A stretch of DNA of 64,000 nucleotides from Polaromonas sp. OV174 (lineage in GTDB: Bacteria > Pseudomonadota > Gammaproteobacteria > Burkholderiales > Burkholderiaceae_C): the NCBI RefSeq assembly GCF_900112285.1, contig NZ_FOKZ01000012.1, forward strand, positions 62,001 to 126,000, read 5' to 3'. The notes beneath the pieces were generated by a model. It did not search any database. It had not been told where the DNA came from and worked only from the letters and a program-made list of their open reading frames with translations. Positions 51,710 through 60,400 of this stretch are shown here, in pieces; position 1 is the stretch's first letter, and each line of letters starts with the position of its first letter. Both the position numbers and the translations under genes were made by a program.

Positions 51710-52531
51710 TCAGTGCGACATCAGTACCGGCAAGGTCATGGACTGCAGGATGGTACGCGTTGCCCCACCCAACACCCATTCCCGTGCCCGGCTGTGTCCG
51801 TAACAACCCATCACGAGCAGATCCGCCCCCAGATCCGCGGCCATAGACAACAGGTAGTTGCCGGCATCGTCCTGCTCCGATCCACCAGGGTGCAGTACTG
51901 CAGATACACCTTGCAACGCCAGATAGCCCTGCAAAGCGTGGAGGGAGGCGTCAGCAGATTCGCCGTAGCAGACCACATGCACACGGTCTGCGCCATGCAG
52001 CCAAGGCAACGCAGCCGATACCGCGCGGGCCGCTTCTCGTGTCTCTTTCCAAGCCACTAGTACGGTGCGCCCTATGGGGGCAATCAAGCCAGTAGAAGGC
52101 AGTATCAGCGCGGGCCGACCACTCTCGACCAACAAGCTTGGGAGGAAATCAGCAGGCAGTTCACCCGCCGCTGGATCATCCGCATCGCGCTGGCCCAGGA
52201 TCATCAGATCAAAATACAGTGAGCGACGGGCGTAGCCCCAGGGTGCATCGCTCAAGGGCTCCGTCCATTTGAGGCGGGGCGACCCCGCGCCGGCCGCGAC
52301 GAACGTTGCAAATGCCTTGTCGCGGCATTCTTTGTCCATTTCCAGTATCACTGCCATGGTTTCAGCCGCGCCCTCCAGCGCGAAGGGATAGCGCGCCAGC
52401 GCCGACATCGTGAACGGCAGGCAGGTGACTTCAGCCTCAAAGGCGTCGGCCAGTTGACTGGCAACCTTGATGCGTTCCGCAGCACGCGCTGAACTATCCA
52501 AGTGCAGCAGGATCGATTTGGGCGTCTGCAT
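51710..52531 (-). CDS. universal stress protein, two-domain
   Basis: 273 residues from the ATG at 52531 (MQTPKSILLHLDSSARAAER). It is about twice the Usp length, with the first half degenerate and the second ending in the motif LLVMGCYGHSRAREWVLGGA and TRTILQSMTLPVLMSH. It is a tandem Usp protein. Fnr-type site at 52595 and TAAATT -10 give a 29-base leader, which supports this start over an upstream ATG. Confidence 0.9.
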   Translation of the reverse strand: MQTPKSILLHLDSSARAAERIKVASQLADAFEAEVTCLPFTMSALARYPFALEGAAETMAVILEMDKECRDKAFATFVAAGAGSPRLKWTEPLSDAPWGYARRSLYFDLMILGQRDADDPAAGELPADFLPSLLVESGRPALILPSTGLIAPIGRTVLVAWKETREAARAVSAALPWLHGADRVHVVCYGESADASLHALQGYLALQGVSAVLHPGGSEQDDAGNYLLSMAADLGADLLVMGCYGHSRAREWVLGGATRTILQSMTLPVLMSH

Positions 52532-52594
52532 AAGAAATCCTTTGAAGTTGAAAATGCACGAGAAAAAATTTACGCTCATTGGCATCGTGTTGCC

Positions 52595-52608
52595 TTGCGC
52601 CATATCAA
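52595..52608 (-). promoter_or_regulatory. Fnr/FixK-type operator before the tandem universal stress gene
   Basis: TTGCGCCATATCAA as written on the plus strand. The centre at 52601.5 places the start point near 52560 at -41.5, and TAAATT (52567-52572 on the minus strand) fits as -10. Confidence 0.7.
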
Positions 52609-52631
52609 TTTCGACGAAGCCGCATCCATGA

Positions 52632-53047
52632 AGTGAGCAGTCCAATACTTCACATAGTCCGGAAAGCGCCAAAATCAACGTCCGCACCCACTATGGACTG
52701 GGAAATCAGTTCTGCTCCCTGTGGCTTGACGATCCGCTGATGATATGTACCTATGGCAACTGGCCCAAAGGCACGCAGATCCGGGATAAAACCCAGCGCA
52801 ACAAGATTGACCACGTTTGTCGCAAGCGCCACCTCGCGCGCAGGCGAGAGCTTCGTGGATATAGGCTGTGGCTTCGGTCCACACACTGGAAACCATTGGC
52901 GCTCTGAGCCGCAGCGTCAATACGACTAACGAGCAGGTTGCCTGGCTACACGGGGAGATCGAGCGGCCCGGCCTGCATCCGGAATCGGTGATAAAGGACG
53001 TGGACATTCCCGTCGACCGCCCGCAGGAATTCCTGAGCGTCCGGTAG
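52632..53047 (+). pseudogene. cfa: cyclopropane-fatty-acyl-phospholipid synthase remnant
   Basis: One frame reads NVRTHYGLGNQFCSLWLDDP and KTQRNKIDHVCRK, matching CFA synthases; a second reads ESFVDIGCGFG, the SAM-binding motif; a third continues LSRSVNTTNEQVAWLHGEIE and RPGLHPESVIKDVDIP to a stop. The three frames in the correct order show at least two frameshifts. Both the N-terminus and the C-terminal half of the enzyme are missing. Confidence 0.6.
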
Positions 53048-53106
53048 CCGGAAATCAGCATTCTGCTCATTTTTCGCCTTTATTCCACTGAGATCACAGT
53101 CCCTCC

Positions 53107-53120
53107 TTGCGCTTTATCAA
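53107..53120 (+). promoter_or_regulatory. Fnr/FixK-type operator before the AMP-phosphorylase operon
   Basis: TTGCGCTTTATCAA fits the consensus. TACAGT (53143-53148) is a well-spaced -10, giving a start near 53155 and a short 14-base leader. Confidence 0.65.
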
Positions 53121-53168
53121 GGTGATGCGAACTTCCCTTGCTTACAGTGGCTGGAAGGTCTTACAGCC

Positions 53169-54695
53169 ATGAAAGCCACGCCAATTCCGTTCCCCCCTGG
53201 CAAGCTGCGCCTGCGGCGGCTGGGTATCGACACCTACCAGGAGCCTGTGCTGTTTATGCACCGTGACTGCCGTGTCTGCCACTCGGAGGGCTTCGAGGCG
53301 CAATCGCGGGTGGAGCTTGCGCTGGGTGAGCGCACCATTGTTGCCACGCTGAACGTGGTGTCTGGCGACTTTCTCGCGCCCGACGAGGCCGGTCTGTCCG
53401 AAGCGGCGTGGCGCCTGCTCAAGGCGCAGGATGGCGACATGGTCTCGCTGCGCCACCCCTCGCCGCTCGAATCCCTGGGTCATGTGCGCGCCAAGGTCTA
53501 TGGACGGCGCCTCACCCAGGCGGCCATTACTGCCGTGATTGAGGATGTGGTCGCCGGTCGCTATTCGGACCTGCAATTGGCGGCCTTTGTCACCGCCTGT
53601 GCCGGCGGCCGGCTTGACCTGGAAGAAACGGTCTCGCTGACCCGCGCGATGGTCGCCGTCGGCGAACGGATTGACTGGGGTGAAGGCCTGGTCATGGACA
53701 AGCACTGCGTGGGCGGATTGCCCGGCAACCGCACGACCATGGTGATCGTACCCATCGTGGCGGCCTGCGGCCTGCGCATGCCAAAAACATCGTCACGCGC
53801 CATCACCTCCCCCGCCGGTACGGCCGACACCATGGAAACAATGGCGCCGGTCGACCTGGATGTGGCGCAGATACGCCGGGTAGTGGAATCCACCGGCGGC
53901 TGCGTGGTTTGGGGCGGCGCGGTGCGCCTGAGTCCGGCGGACGACATCCTGATCCGGGTGGAGCGCCCGCTGGACCTGGACAGCCAAGGCCAACTAGTCG
54001 CTTCGATTTTGTCCAAAAAGGTAGCGGCGGGCTCCACCCATGTGCTGATCGACCTGCCTGTAGGGCCCACAGCCAAGGTTCGCAGCGCACAGGCTGCGGA
54101 GTTGCTGGGACGGCTGCTCAGCCAGGTGGGGCAGGCGCTGGGACTCCAGGTGCGCGTGGTTCAGACGGACGGCCTGGCCCCGGTGGGCCGGGGCATAGGC
54201 CCCGCGCTGGAGGCTCGCGACGTACTGGCCGTTCTTCAAAACCAGGCCGATGCTCCGGCCGACCTGGCCCAGCGCTCGCTACTGTTGGCCGGCGAAATTC
54301 TCGAGTTCGGTGGCGCCGCACCGGCCGGTGGCGGCCTCGCTCTGGCCAGCGCCGTACTGGCCGACGGCCGGGCCTGGCGCAAGTTTCAGGACATTTGTGC
54401 GGCACAGGGCGGGCTGCGCGTCCCCCCCACAGCGGCCTACCGGCAGGCAATGCATGCGCTGCGCAGCGGCAGCGTTCTGACCATTGACAACAGGCGTCTG
54501 TCACGCATTGCCAAACTGGCCGGAGCCCCCGAGGCGGCTTGTGCGGGCATCGACCTGCATGTCAGGCCGGGGGAGTTCGTCGAGCGCGGCCAGCCGCTGT
54601 TCACGCTGCACGCCGCCACGCCAGGCGAGCTGGCCTATGCGCTGGAATATGCGACCTCGCAAGCCGATACGGTGCATGTACTGGAGGATGCCTGA
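53169..54695 (+). CDS. thymidine phosphorylase family, AMP-phosphorylase type
   Basis: 508 residues, longer than DeoA (about 440) because of an extra N-terminal domain (1-85), as in archaeal AMP phosphorylase. The core carries DKHCVGGLPGNRTTMVIVPI and KTSSRAITSPAGTADTMETM, the AMP-phosphorylase version of the phosphate and substrate loops rather than the DeoA one. Predicted reaction: AMP (or other NMP) plus phosphate to base plus ribose-1,5-bisphosphate. The stop overlaps the next gene's ATG (TGATG), a PRPP synthase, so nucleotide salvage is coupled to PRPP supply. Confidence 0.85.
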   Translation: MKATPIPFPPGKLRLRRLGIDTYQEPVLFMHRDCRVCHSEGFEAQSRVELALGERTIVATLNVVSGDFLAPDEAGLSEAAWRLLKAQDGDMVSLRHPSPLESLGHVRAKVYGRRLTQAAITAVIEDVVAGRYSDLQLAAFVTACAGGRLDLEETVSLTRAMVAVGERIDWGEGLVMDKHCVGGLPGNRTTMVIVPIVAACGLRMPKTSSRAITSPAGTADTMETMAPVDLDVAQIRRVVESTGGCVVWGGAVRLSPADDILIRVERPLDLDSQGQLVASILSKKVAAGSTHVLIDLPVGPTAKVRSAQAAELLGRLLSQVGQALGLQVRVVQTDGLAPVGRGIGPALEARDVLAVLQNQADAPADLAQRSLLLAGEILEFGGAAPAGGGLALASAVLADGRAWRKFQDICAAQGGLRVPPTAAYRQAMHALRSGSVLTIDNRRLSRIAKLAGAPEAACAGIDLHVRPGEFVERGQPLFTLHAATPGELAYALEYATSQADTVHVLEDA

Positions 54696-55600
54696 TGCTG
54701 ATCATCGCCCTGCCAGGTGCAACCCAGCTTGCGAGCTCCCTGGCTCGCCTGCTGCGCTGCGACTGGAGCGCCTTGTGGCAGCATCGCTTCCCCGACGGGG
54801 AAACCTTGGTGCGCATAGACGCGCCGGTGAAGGGGCGCTGCATCGTGCTGGCCGGCAGCCTGCACCACCCCGATGACAAGACCCTCCCCTTACTGTTTGC
54901 CGCCGATGCCGCACGTGACCTGGGTGCCGCGCAAGTCGGCCTGGTGGCGCCCTATCTGGCCTACATGCGGCAGGACCACCGCTTCAATGCGGGTGAGGCG
55001 ATCACTTCTCGCAGCTATGCCCGGCTGCTCTCGGCATCGCTTGACTTCCTGGTCACGGTCGATCCCCACCTGCACCGTTGGCACAGTCTCGGAGCTATCT
55101 ATCCGATCCGCACACAGGCTGTCGCAGCGGCCCCCTTGATCGCTCGCTGGCTTCGCAGCCATGTCGACCTTCCGCTGGTGATCGGGCCCGATCAGGAAAG
55201 CCAGCAATGGGTGGCCGAAGTGGCAAGGCTGGCGGATGTACCCTGGACGGTAATGAGCAAGACCCGCGTGGCTGACCGCGATGTGCGCGTCGTGCTGACC
55301 GGTGATGGCCTCTGGCCCGGCAGGACCCCGGTACTGCTAGACGACATCATCTCTACTGGCCAGACCCTCGTCGCCGCTACCTCGACCCTGAAGCAGGCCG
55401 GCATGGTCGCTCCCCTATGTATTGGCGTGCATGCCCTGTTTGACAACGGCGCACTGCAGCGGCTGCAGGACGCAGGCGTGGCGCGGGTGGTGACCTGCGA
55501 CACCATCCCGCACGCCTCCAACACAATCCGACTCGCCCCCCTGCTGGCCAGGGCCGTGCGCGCCGTCTCATGCCCTGTCACAAAGGGCGATCCGTCATGA
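54695..55600 (+). CDS. prs: ribose-phosphate pyrophosphokinase (PRPP synthase family)
   Basis: 301 residues. N-terminal RFPDGETLVRI and PYLAYMRQDHRFNAGEAITS, the ATP/Mg part, and the PRPP-binding loop VLLDDIISTGQTL near 210-222 are present. It converts ribose-5-phosphate and ATP to PRPP. Several positions differ from housekeeping Prs (a KTRVADRDVRV loop instead of the usual KRR), so it is probably a specialised paralogue. It overlaps the AMP-phosphorylase gene before it and the flavoprotein gene after it by 1 and 4 bases. Confidence 0.88.
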   Translation: MLIIALPGATQLASSLARLLRCDWSALWQHRFPDGETLVRIDAPVKGRCIVLAGSLHHPDDKTLPLLFAADAARDLGAAQVGLVAPYLAYMRQDHRFNAGEAITSRSYARLLSASLDFLVTVDPHLHRWHSLGAIYPIRTQAVAAAPLIARWLRSHVDLPLVIGPDQESQQWVAEVARLADVPWTVMSKTRVADRDVRVVLTGDGLWPGRTPVLLDDIISTGQTLVAATSTLKQAGMVAPLCIGVHALFDNGALQRLQDAGVARVVTCDTIPHASNTIRLAPLLARAVRAVSCPVTKGDPS

Positions 55601-56190
55601 AGGCAAAGCACATCCTCCTGCTCCAGGGCCACCCCGACGCGGCGGAACCCCATCTGTGCCATGGCCTGGCCAAGGCCTACGCCATTGGCGCCCGAGATGC
55701 AGGCCACGAGGTGCGCTGGGTCAATGTGGCCGAACTCGACTTCCCGCTGTTGCGCAGTCAAAAAGACTGGAATGAAGGCGCGGTGCCCGACGGCCTGCAA
55801 CCGGCGCAGGACGATATTCGCTGGGCGGAACACATCGTACTTTTCTTCCCGCTGTGGCTAGGTGATATGCCAGCCATGCTCAAGGGCTTTCTGGAACAGG
55901 TAGCCCGTCCCGGCTTTGCCTTTGAACGCGAGGCCGGCAGCACCGCCTTCACGAAGAAAGGCCTGACAGGCCGCTCGGCCCGCGTGGTGGTCACCATGGG
56001 TATGCCAGCCCTGCTCTACCGCTGGTATTTCCGCGCCCATAGCGTCAAATCACTGGAGCGCAACATTCTGGGCTTTGTCGGCATGGCGCCGGTGCGGGAG
56101 ACTCTGATCGGCATGATCGGCAGTTTCAAGCCGACGGACGCGCAGCAATGGCTGGAGAAGATGCAGCTGTTGGGGCGGAGGGCAGAGTGA
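55597..56190 (+). CDS. NAD(P)H-dependent quinone oxidoreductase, flavodoxin-like
   Basis: 197 residues from the ATG overlapping the prs stop. Flavodoxin_2 fold: ILLLQGHPDAAEPHLCHGLA near the FMN/FAD phosphate loop, then IVLFFPLWLGDMPAMLKGFL with the W-x-x-x-P-A flavin motif. Such enzymes (MdaB/KefF/NQO type) reduce quinones with two electrons, limiting oxidative damage. It is part of the operon with AMP phosphorylase and prs. Confidence 0.87.
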   Translation: MKAKHILLLQGHPDAAEPHLCHGLAKAYAIGARDAGHEVRWVNVAELDFPLLRSQKDWNEGAVPDGLQPAQDDIRWAEHIVLFFPLWLGDMPAMLKGFLEQVARPGFAFEREAGSTAFTKKGLTGRSARVVVTMGMPALLYRWYFRAHSVKSLERNILGFVGMAPVRETLIGMIGSFKPTDAQQWLEKMQLLGRRAE

Positions 56191-56407
56191 TGGGCCACAT
56201 TGCAATACGCCCTTGGGTACGCTGGCGCACGGTGAATCAGCGCCCAAAATGTGATGCTGCTGTCCAGGCCCGAGAAACTGTGCTCGCGCCGCACGGCAAT
56301 CCCTCGCGCTTCGGCCGTGCCCTTTATGACGGCGGGCCGGCACCTTTGCACCGATGTCCACTCCTCCCCGTCTGGCCACTAAAGCAACTGAGAAAAGGAA
56401 AACCACC

Positions 56408-57445
56408 ATGCGAGCCCTCGTCTACAACGGCCCAGGCCACAAGAACCTGGAAGAGCGCCCCAAACCAGCCATCCAGTCGCCCTCCGACGCGATCGTCAAG
56501 ATCACCCGGACGACGATTTGCGGCACCGACCTGCACATCCTCAAAGGTGACGTCCCCACTTGCCAGCCCGGAACCATCCTGGGCCACGAAGGCGTTGGCG
56601 TGATTGAGGCCGTGGGACCGGGTGTCGTCAGCTTCAAGCCGGGGGACAGGGTGCTGATCTCCTGCATTACCGCCTGCGGGCGCTGCCCCGCTTGCCGCAA
56701 GAGCATGTATTCGCATTGCACCACCGGGGGCTGGCTGCTCGGCCACCGCATCGATGGCACCCAGGCCGAGTTTGTCCGCATTCCCTACGCCGACACCAGC
56801 CTGTACCCGATTCCACAGGGCGCCGACGAAGAGGCGCTGGTCATGCTCAGCGACATCCTGCCGACCGGCTTCGAGTGTGGCGTGCTGAACGGCAAGATCG
56901 AACCAGGCTCCAGCGTCGCCATCGTGGGTGCCGGGCCGATTGGGCTGGCGGCCCTGCTCACTGCGCAGTTTTATGCGCCGGCCGAGATCATCATGATCGA
57001 CCTGGACGACAACCGGCTGGCCGTGGGCAAGCGCTTTGGCGCGACAGCCACCGTGAACAGCGCCGATGGCACGGCGGCGCAGCAGGTCATGAAACTGACA
57101 GGCGGACGCGGGGTGGACACGGCCATCGAAGCGGTGGGCATCCCCACCACCTTCAAGCTCTGTCAGGACATCGTGGCTGCAGGCGGCACTGTCGCCAATG
57201 TCGGCGTGCACGGTGTCAAGGTCGATCTCCACCTGGAACGGCTGTGGTCGCACAATGTGACGATCACCACGGGGCTGGTCGACACCTTCTCGATTCCCAT
57301 GCTGCTCAAGACCGTGCAGTCCAAACGCATAGACGCCTCACAACTGATCACCCATCATTTCAAGCTGGGCGCTATCTTGCAGGCCTACGACACCTTCGGT
57401 CAGGCCGCCGACACCAAGGCGCTGAAAGTGATCATCGAGGCCTAG
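56408..57445 (+). CDS. zinc-dependent alcohol dehydrogenase (class III-like MDR)
   Basis: 345 residues with AAAGGAAAA before the ATG. Catalytic zinc residues in CGTDLH (near 38) and GHEGVGVI; structural zinc site CGRCPACRKSMYSHC near 90-104; NAD site VGAGPIGLAALL near 177. It resembles the FdhA/Tdh-like group acting on small alcohols or aldehydes. It follows the flavoprotein gene with a 217-base gap without a clear promoter, and lies 9 bases before the P-type ATPase gene. Confidence 0.88.
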   Translation: MRALVYNGPGHKNLEERPKPAIQSPSDAIVKITRTTICGTDLHILKGDVPTCQPGTILGHEGVGVIEAVGPGVVSFKPGDRVLISCITACGRCPACRKSMYSHCTTGGWLLGHRIDGTQAEFVRIPYADTSLYPIPQGADEEALVMLSDILPTGFECGVLNGKIEPGSSVAIVGAGPIGLAALLTAQFYAPAEIIMIDLDDNRLAVGKRFGATATVNSADGTAAQQVMKLTGGRGVDTAIEAVGIPTTFKLCQDIVAAGGTVANVGVHGVKVDLHLERLWSHNVTITTGLVDTFSIPMLLKTVQSKRIDASQLITHHFKLGAILQAYDTFGQAADTKALKVIIEA

Positions 57446-57454
57446 GGCAGCGCC

Positions 57455-60247
57455 ATGGCGCCATCGGACAGACTGGGCGATCCCTCCCTCAGGGAAGCAA
57501 ACGACGTGGCAAGGGCGCTGGGGGCTGACCTCGAAGCGGGGCTCACGTCGCAGGAGGCATCGCGCCGGCTCGCCGAAAACGGCCCCAACGAACTGCGCGC
57601 GCCCCCGCAAACGCCGACCTGGCGCCGCTTTCTGACGCAGTTCCAGGACCCACTGATCTACCTGCTGCTGGCCGCCATTGCCATCTCGCTGGGCGCCTGG
57701 GCCTTCGACGGGTTTGCCGGCTGGCCTGTGGATGCCGTCGTCATCGCCGCCATCGTCCTGCTCAATGGCGTGCTGGGCCATGTGCAGCAAGCCAGGGCGC
57801 AGGAAGCCGTGGCGGCGCTGGCCCGCATGACCGCAGTGAGCTCGGCCGTCGTGCGTGACGGCCAGCAGCTGCGTGTGCCCAGCGCGCAGCTGGTGCCAGG
57901 CGACTTACTGGTACTGGGTGAGGGAGATGCCGTCGGCGCCGACGCGCGGCTGATACTGGCCACCGCACTGCGCGTGCAGGAAGCCTCGCTGACCGGCGAA
58001 AGCGAAGCCGTGCTCAAGGATGCGGCCGCGCTGCCTGAACCGGCGGCACTGGGCGACCGCTTGAACATGGTCTTCAAGGGCACGGCCATCGCCCAGGGAA
58101 CCGGTCGCGCGGTGGTCACGGCGACCGGCATGTACAGCCAGCTGGGGATCATCGCTGAACTGCTCGAAGCCACCGAGCAGGCGCCTACCCCGCTGCAAAA
58201 GGAAGTCGCGCGCATTGGGCACATGCTGGGCATCGCGGTGCTCATCATTGCCGTGGTGGTCGTCGGCACCATCCTGCTGATGTCCGAGCTGCGCAGCGCC
58301 GCCGATGTCATCGCCGTGCTGCTGCTGGGCGTAGCCCTGGCGGTGGCAGCCGTTCCCGAGGGGCTACCGGCAATCCTGTCGGTGGTGCTGGCCCTGGGGG
58401 TGCAGCGAATGGCGAAACACAAGGCGATTGTCAAAAGCCTCTCGTCGGTGGAGACGCTGGGCTCCACCTCGGTCATCTGCACGGACAAGACCGGCACGCT
58501 AACTCGCGCGGAGATGACGATAGAACGGATCATGACCGCTTCGGGCAGTAGCCATGTCACCGGGGTCGGCTATGCGCCCCATGGTCAGGTCGAACACCAG
58601 GGCGCCAGGTTGCAGACCGGGCCGCTGCACGCCGAGCACATCGTGCTCCTGAGTGGCGGCAGCCTGGCCAGTAACGCCGACCTGCGCCAGGGGGCGGGCG
58701 GCGCATGGGAGATTCACGGCGACCCCACCGAAGCGGCCTTCTTGGTGGCCGAACGCAAACTCGGTGTCACTGAGCGGCGTGAGCGGCGCTTCGAGCGCAT
58801 CGGTGAAATTCCCTTCACCTCGGAACGCAAGATGATGTCGAGCATAGAGCTTGACCATGAACACGACGACCAGGTGGTGCTGATCACCAAGGGCGCGCCG
58901 GACCTGCTGCTGGGCCGCTGCACCCGGGCTCGGGTGGGATTGGAGACCGTCGAACTAGATGACATGCTGCGGGCAAAAATTCTGGCGGACGTTGACACGC
59001 TTTCCGACGCAGCGCTGCGCACCCTGGCCGTGGCCTACCGCCCGTTAAGCCCGGGTGAGAACCCACAAGCTACGGAATCGCTTGAACGAAACCTTATCTT
59101 CGTCGGCACCGTGGGCATCATCGACCCGCCGCGCGAGGAGGCGGCAGTCGCCATTGCCGAGGCCCGCCGGGCCGGCATTCGGGTGATCATGATCACCGGT
59201 GACCACCCGCGTACGGCCCTGCGCATAGCCGCCGACCTGGGCATCGTGGCGGCCGGAGCCCAGGCGCTGACGGGGCTTGAACTCGATGCACTGGACGATG
59301 CGGCCTTCGCCAAGGCGCTGCGCACAACCTCTGTCTTTGCCCGGGTAGCCCCGGCGCACAAGCTGCGCATCGTCGACGCGCTGCAGGCCGACGGCAACAT
59401 CGTCGCGATGACGGGCGATGGCGTCAACGACGCACCGGCGCTAAAGTCGGCCGATATCGGCATCGCCATGGGCATGACCGGGACCGAGGTGACCAAGGAG
59501 GCGGCCAAGATGATCCTGGCCGACGACAACTTCGCCACCCTCGTCGAGGCGGTGCGCGAGGGGCGCGGCATTTTCGACAACATCCGCAAGTTCCTGCGCT
59601 ACCTGCTGTCCTCCAATATGGGCGAAGTGCTGACGGTCTTCCTGGGCGTGGTCGGGGCGGGTGTGATTGGCTTGGCGGCGCCCGGCGGCACGGTGGTGTT
59701 GCCGTTGCTCGCCACGCAGATCCTGTGGCTCAACCTGATCACCGACTCCTGGCCTGCGCTGGCAATGGGCGTTGACCCCCCGGACGACGACGTCATGGCA
59801 CGCAAGCCGCGTTCGGCGTGTGAGCAGGTGATCGACGCCCGCATGTGGTCGGGGGTGTTCCAGATCGGCGTGGTGGTGGCTGTGGTCTCGCTGCTGTCGA
59901 TCGACATGTACCTGCCGGGCGGACTGATCGAAGGCACGCACGACCTCGCCAATGCTCGCACCGCGGGCTTCACGGTGCTGGTTTTCGCCCATTTGTTCAA
60001 CTGCTTCAATGCCCGCTCGGAGACCAAGAGTGCGTTCACGCGCCTGTTCGCCAATCCGTGGCTCTGGGGCGCCATCACCTTATCGGTACTGTTGCAGGTG
60101 GCGGTCGTCAACCTCCCCGTCCTCAACCTGGCCTTCGGTACCGTGCCACTTTCGCTGGATCAATGGCTGGTCTGCGCCGCTATGGGTAGTAGCGTCCTGT
60201 GGTTCAGCGAACTGCGCAAGCTGGTGGGTCGCGTATTGGGCAGATAA
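57455..60247 (+). CDS. cation-transporting P-type ATPase (P2/P-IIA-like)
   Basis: 930 residues: N-terminal cation ATPase domain, E1-E2 ATPase (LTGESEAVLKD), PEGLPAILSVVLALGVQRM in helix 4, the phosphorylated Asp in CTDKTGTLTRAEMT near 348, the GDGVNDAPALKSADIGIAMG hinge near 655, and a C-terminal cation ATPase domain with LNLITDSWPALAMGVDPP. It resembles bacterial Ca2+ or Na+/K+ type pumps; the ion is not determined. It is coupled to the dehydrogenase gene upstream. Confidence 0.9.
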   Translation: MAPSDRLGDPSLREANDVARALGADLEAGLTSQEASRRLAENGPNELRAPPQTPTWRRFLTQFQDPLIYLLLAAIAISLGAWAFDGFAGWPVDAVVIAAIVLLNGVLGHVQQARAQEAVAALARMTAVSSAVVRDGQQLRVPSAQLVPGDLLVLGEGDAVGADARLILATALRVQEASLTGESEAVLKDAAALPEPAALGDRLNMVFKGTAIAQGTGRAVVTATGMYSQLGIIAELLEATEQAPTPLQKEVARIGHMLGIAVLIIAVVVVGTILLMSELRSAADVIAVLLLGVALAVAAVPEGLPAILSVVLALGVQRMAKHKAIVKSLSSVETLGSTSVICTDKTGTLTRAEMTIERIMTASGSSHVTGVGYAPHGQVEHQGARLQTGPLHAEHIVLLSGGSLASNADLRQGAGGAWEIHGDPTEAAFLVAERKLGVTERRERRFERIGEIPFTSERKMMSSIELDHEHDDQVVLITKGAPDLLLGRCTRARVGLETVELDDMLRAKILADVDTLSDAALRTLAVAYRPLSPGENPQATESLERNLIFVGTVGIIDPPREEAAVAIAEARRAGIRVIMITGDHPRTALRIAADLGIVAAGAQALTGLELDALDDAAFAKALRTTSVFARVAPAHKLRIVDALQADGNIVAMTGDGVNDAPALKSADIGIAMGMTGTEVTKEAAKMILADDNFATLVEAVREGRGIFDNIRKFLRYLLSSNMGEVLTVFLGVVGAGVIGLAAPGGTVVLPLLATQILWLNLITDSWPALAMGVDPPDDDVMARKPRSACEQVIDARMWSGVFQIGVVVAVVSLLSIDMYLPGGLIEGTHDLANARTAGFTVLVFAHLFNCFNARSETKSAFTRLFANPWLWGAITLSVLLQVAVVNLPVLNLAFGTVPLSLDQWLVCAAMGSSVLWFSELRKLVGRVLGR

Positions 60248-60400
60248 GATGACCTCAGTCCTTTGAATGGGCATGGGTCAATGCAGGTCTGGCGGTACGC
60301 CGCTATTTCGCGCACCAAACGTTCCCGCGATATGACTAACAGAACGCTTTTTGCGACGAACAACAGGATTCTTCTCTTGGAACTCCTATCCGCCTCCGTC

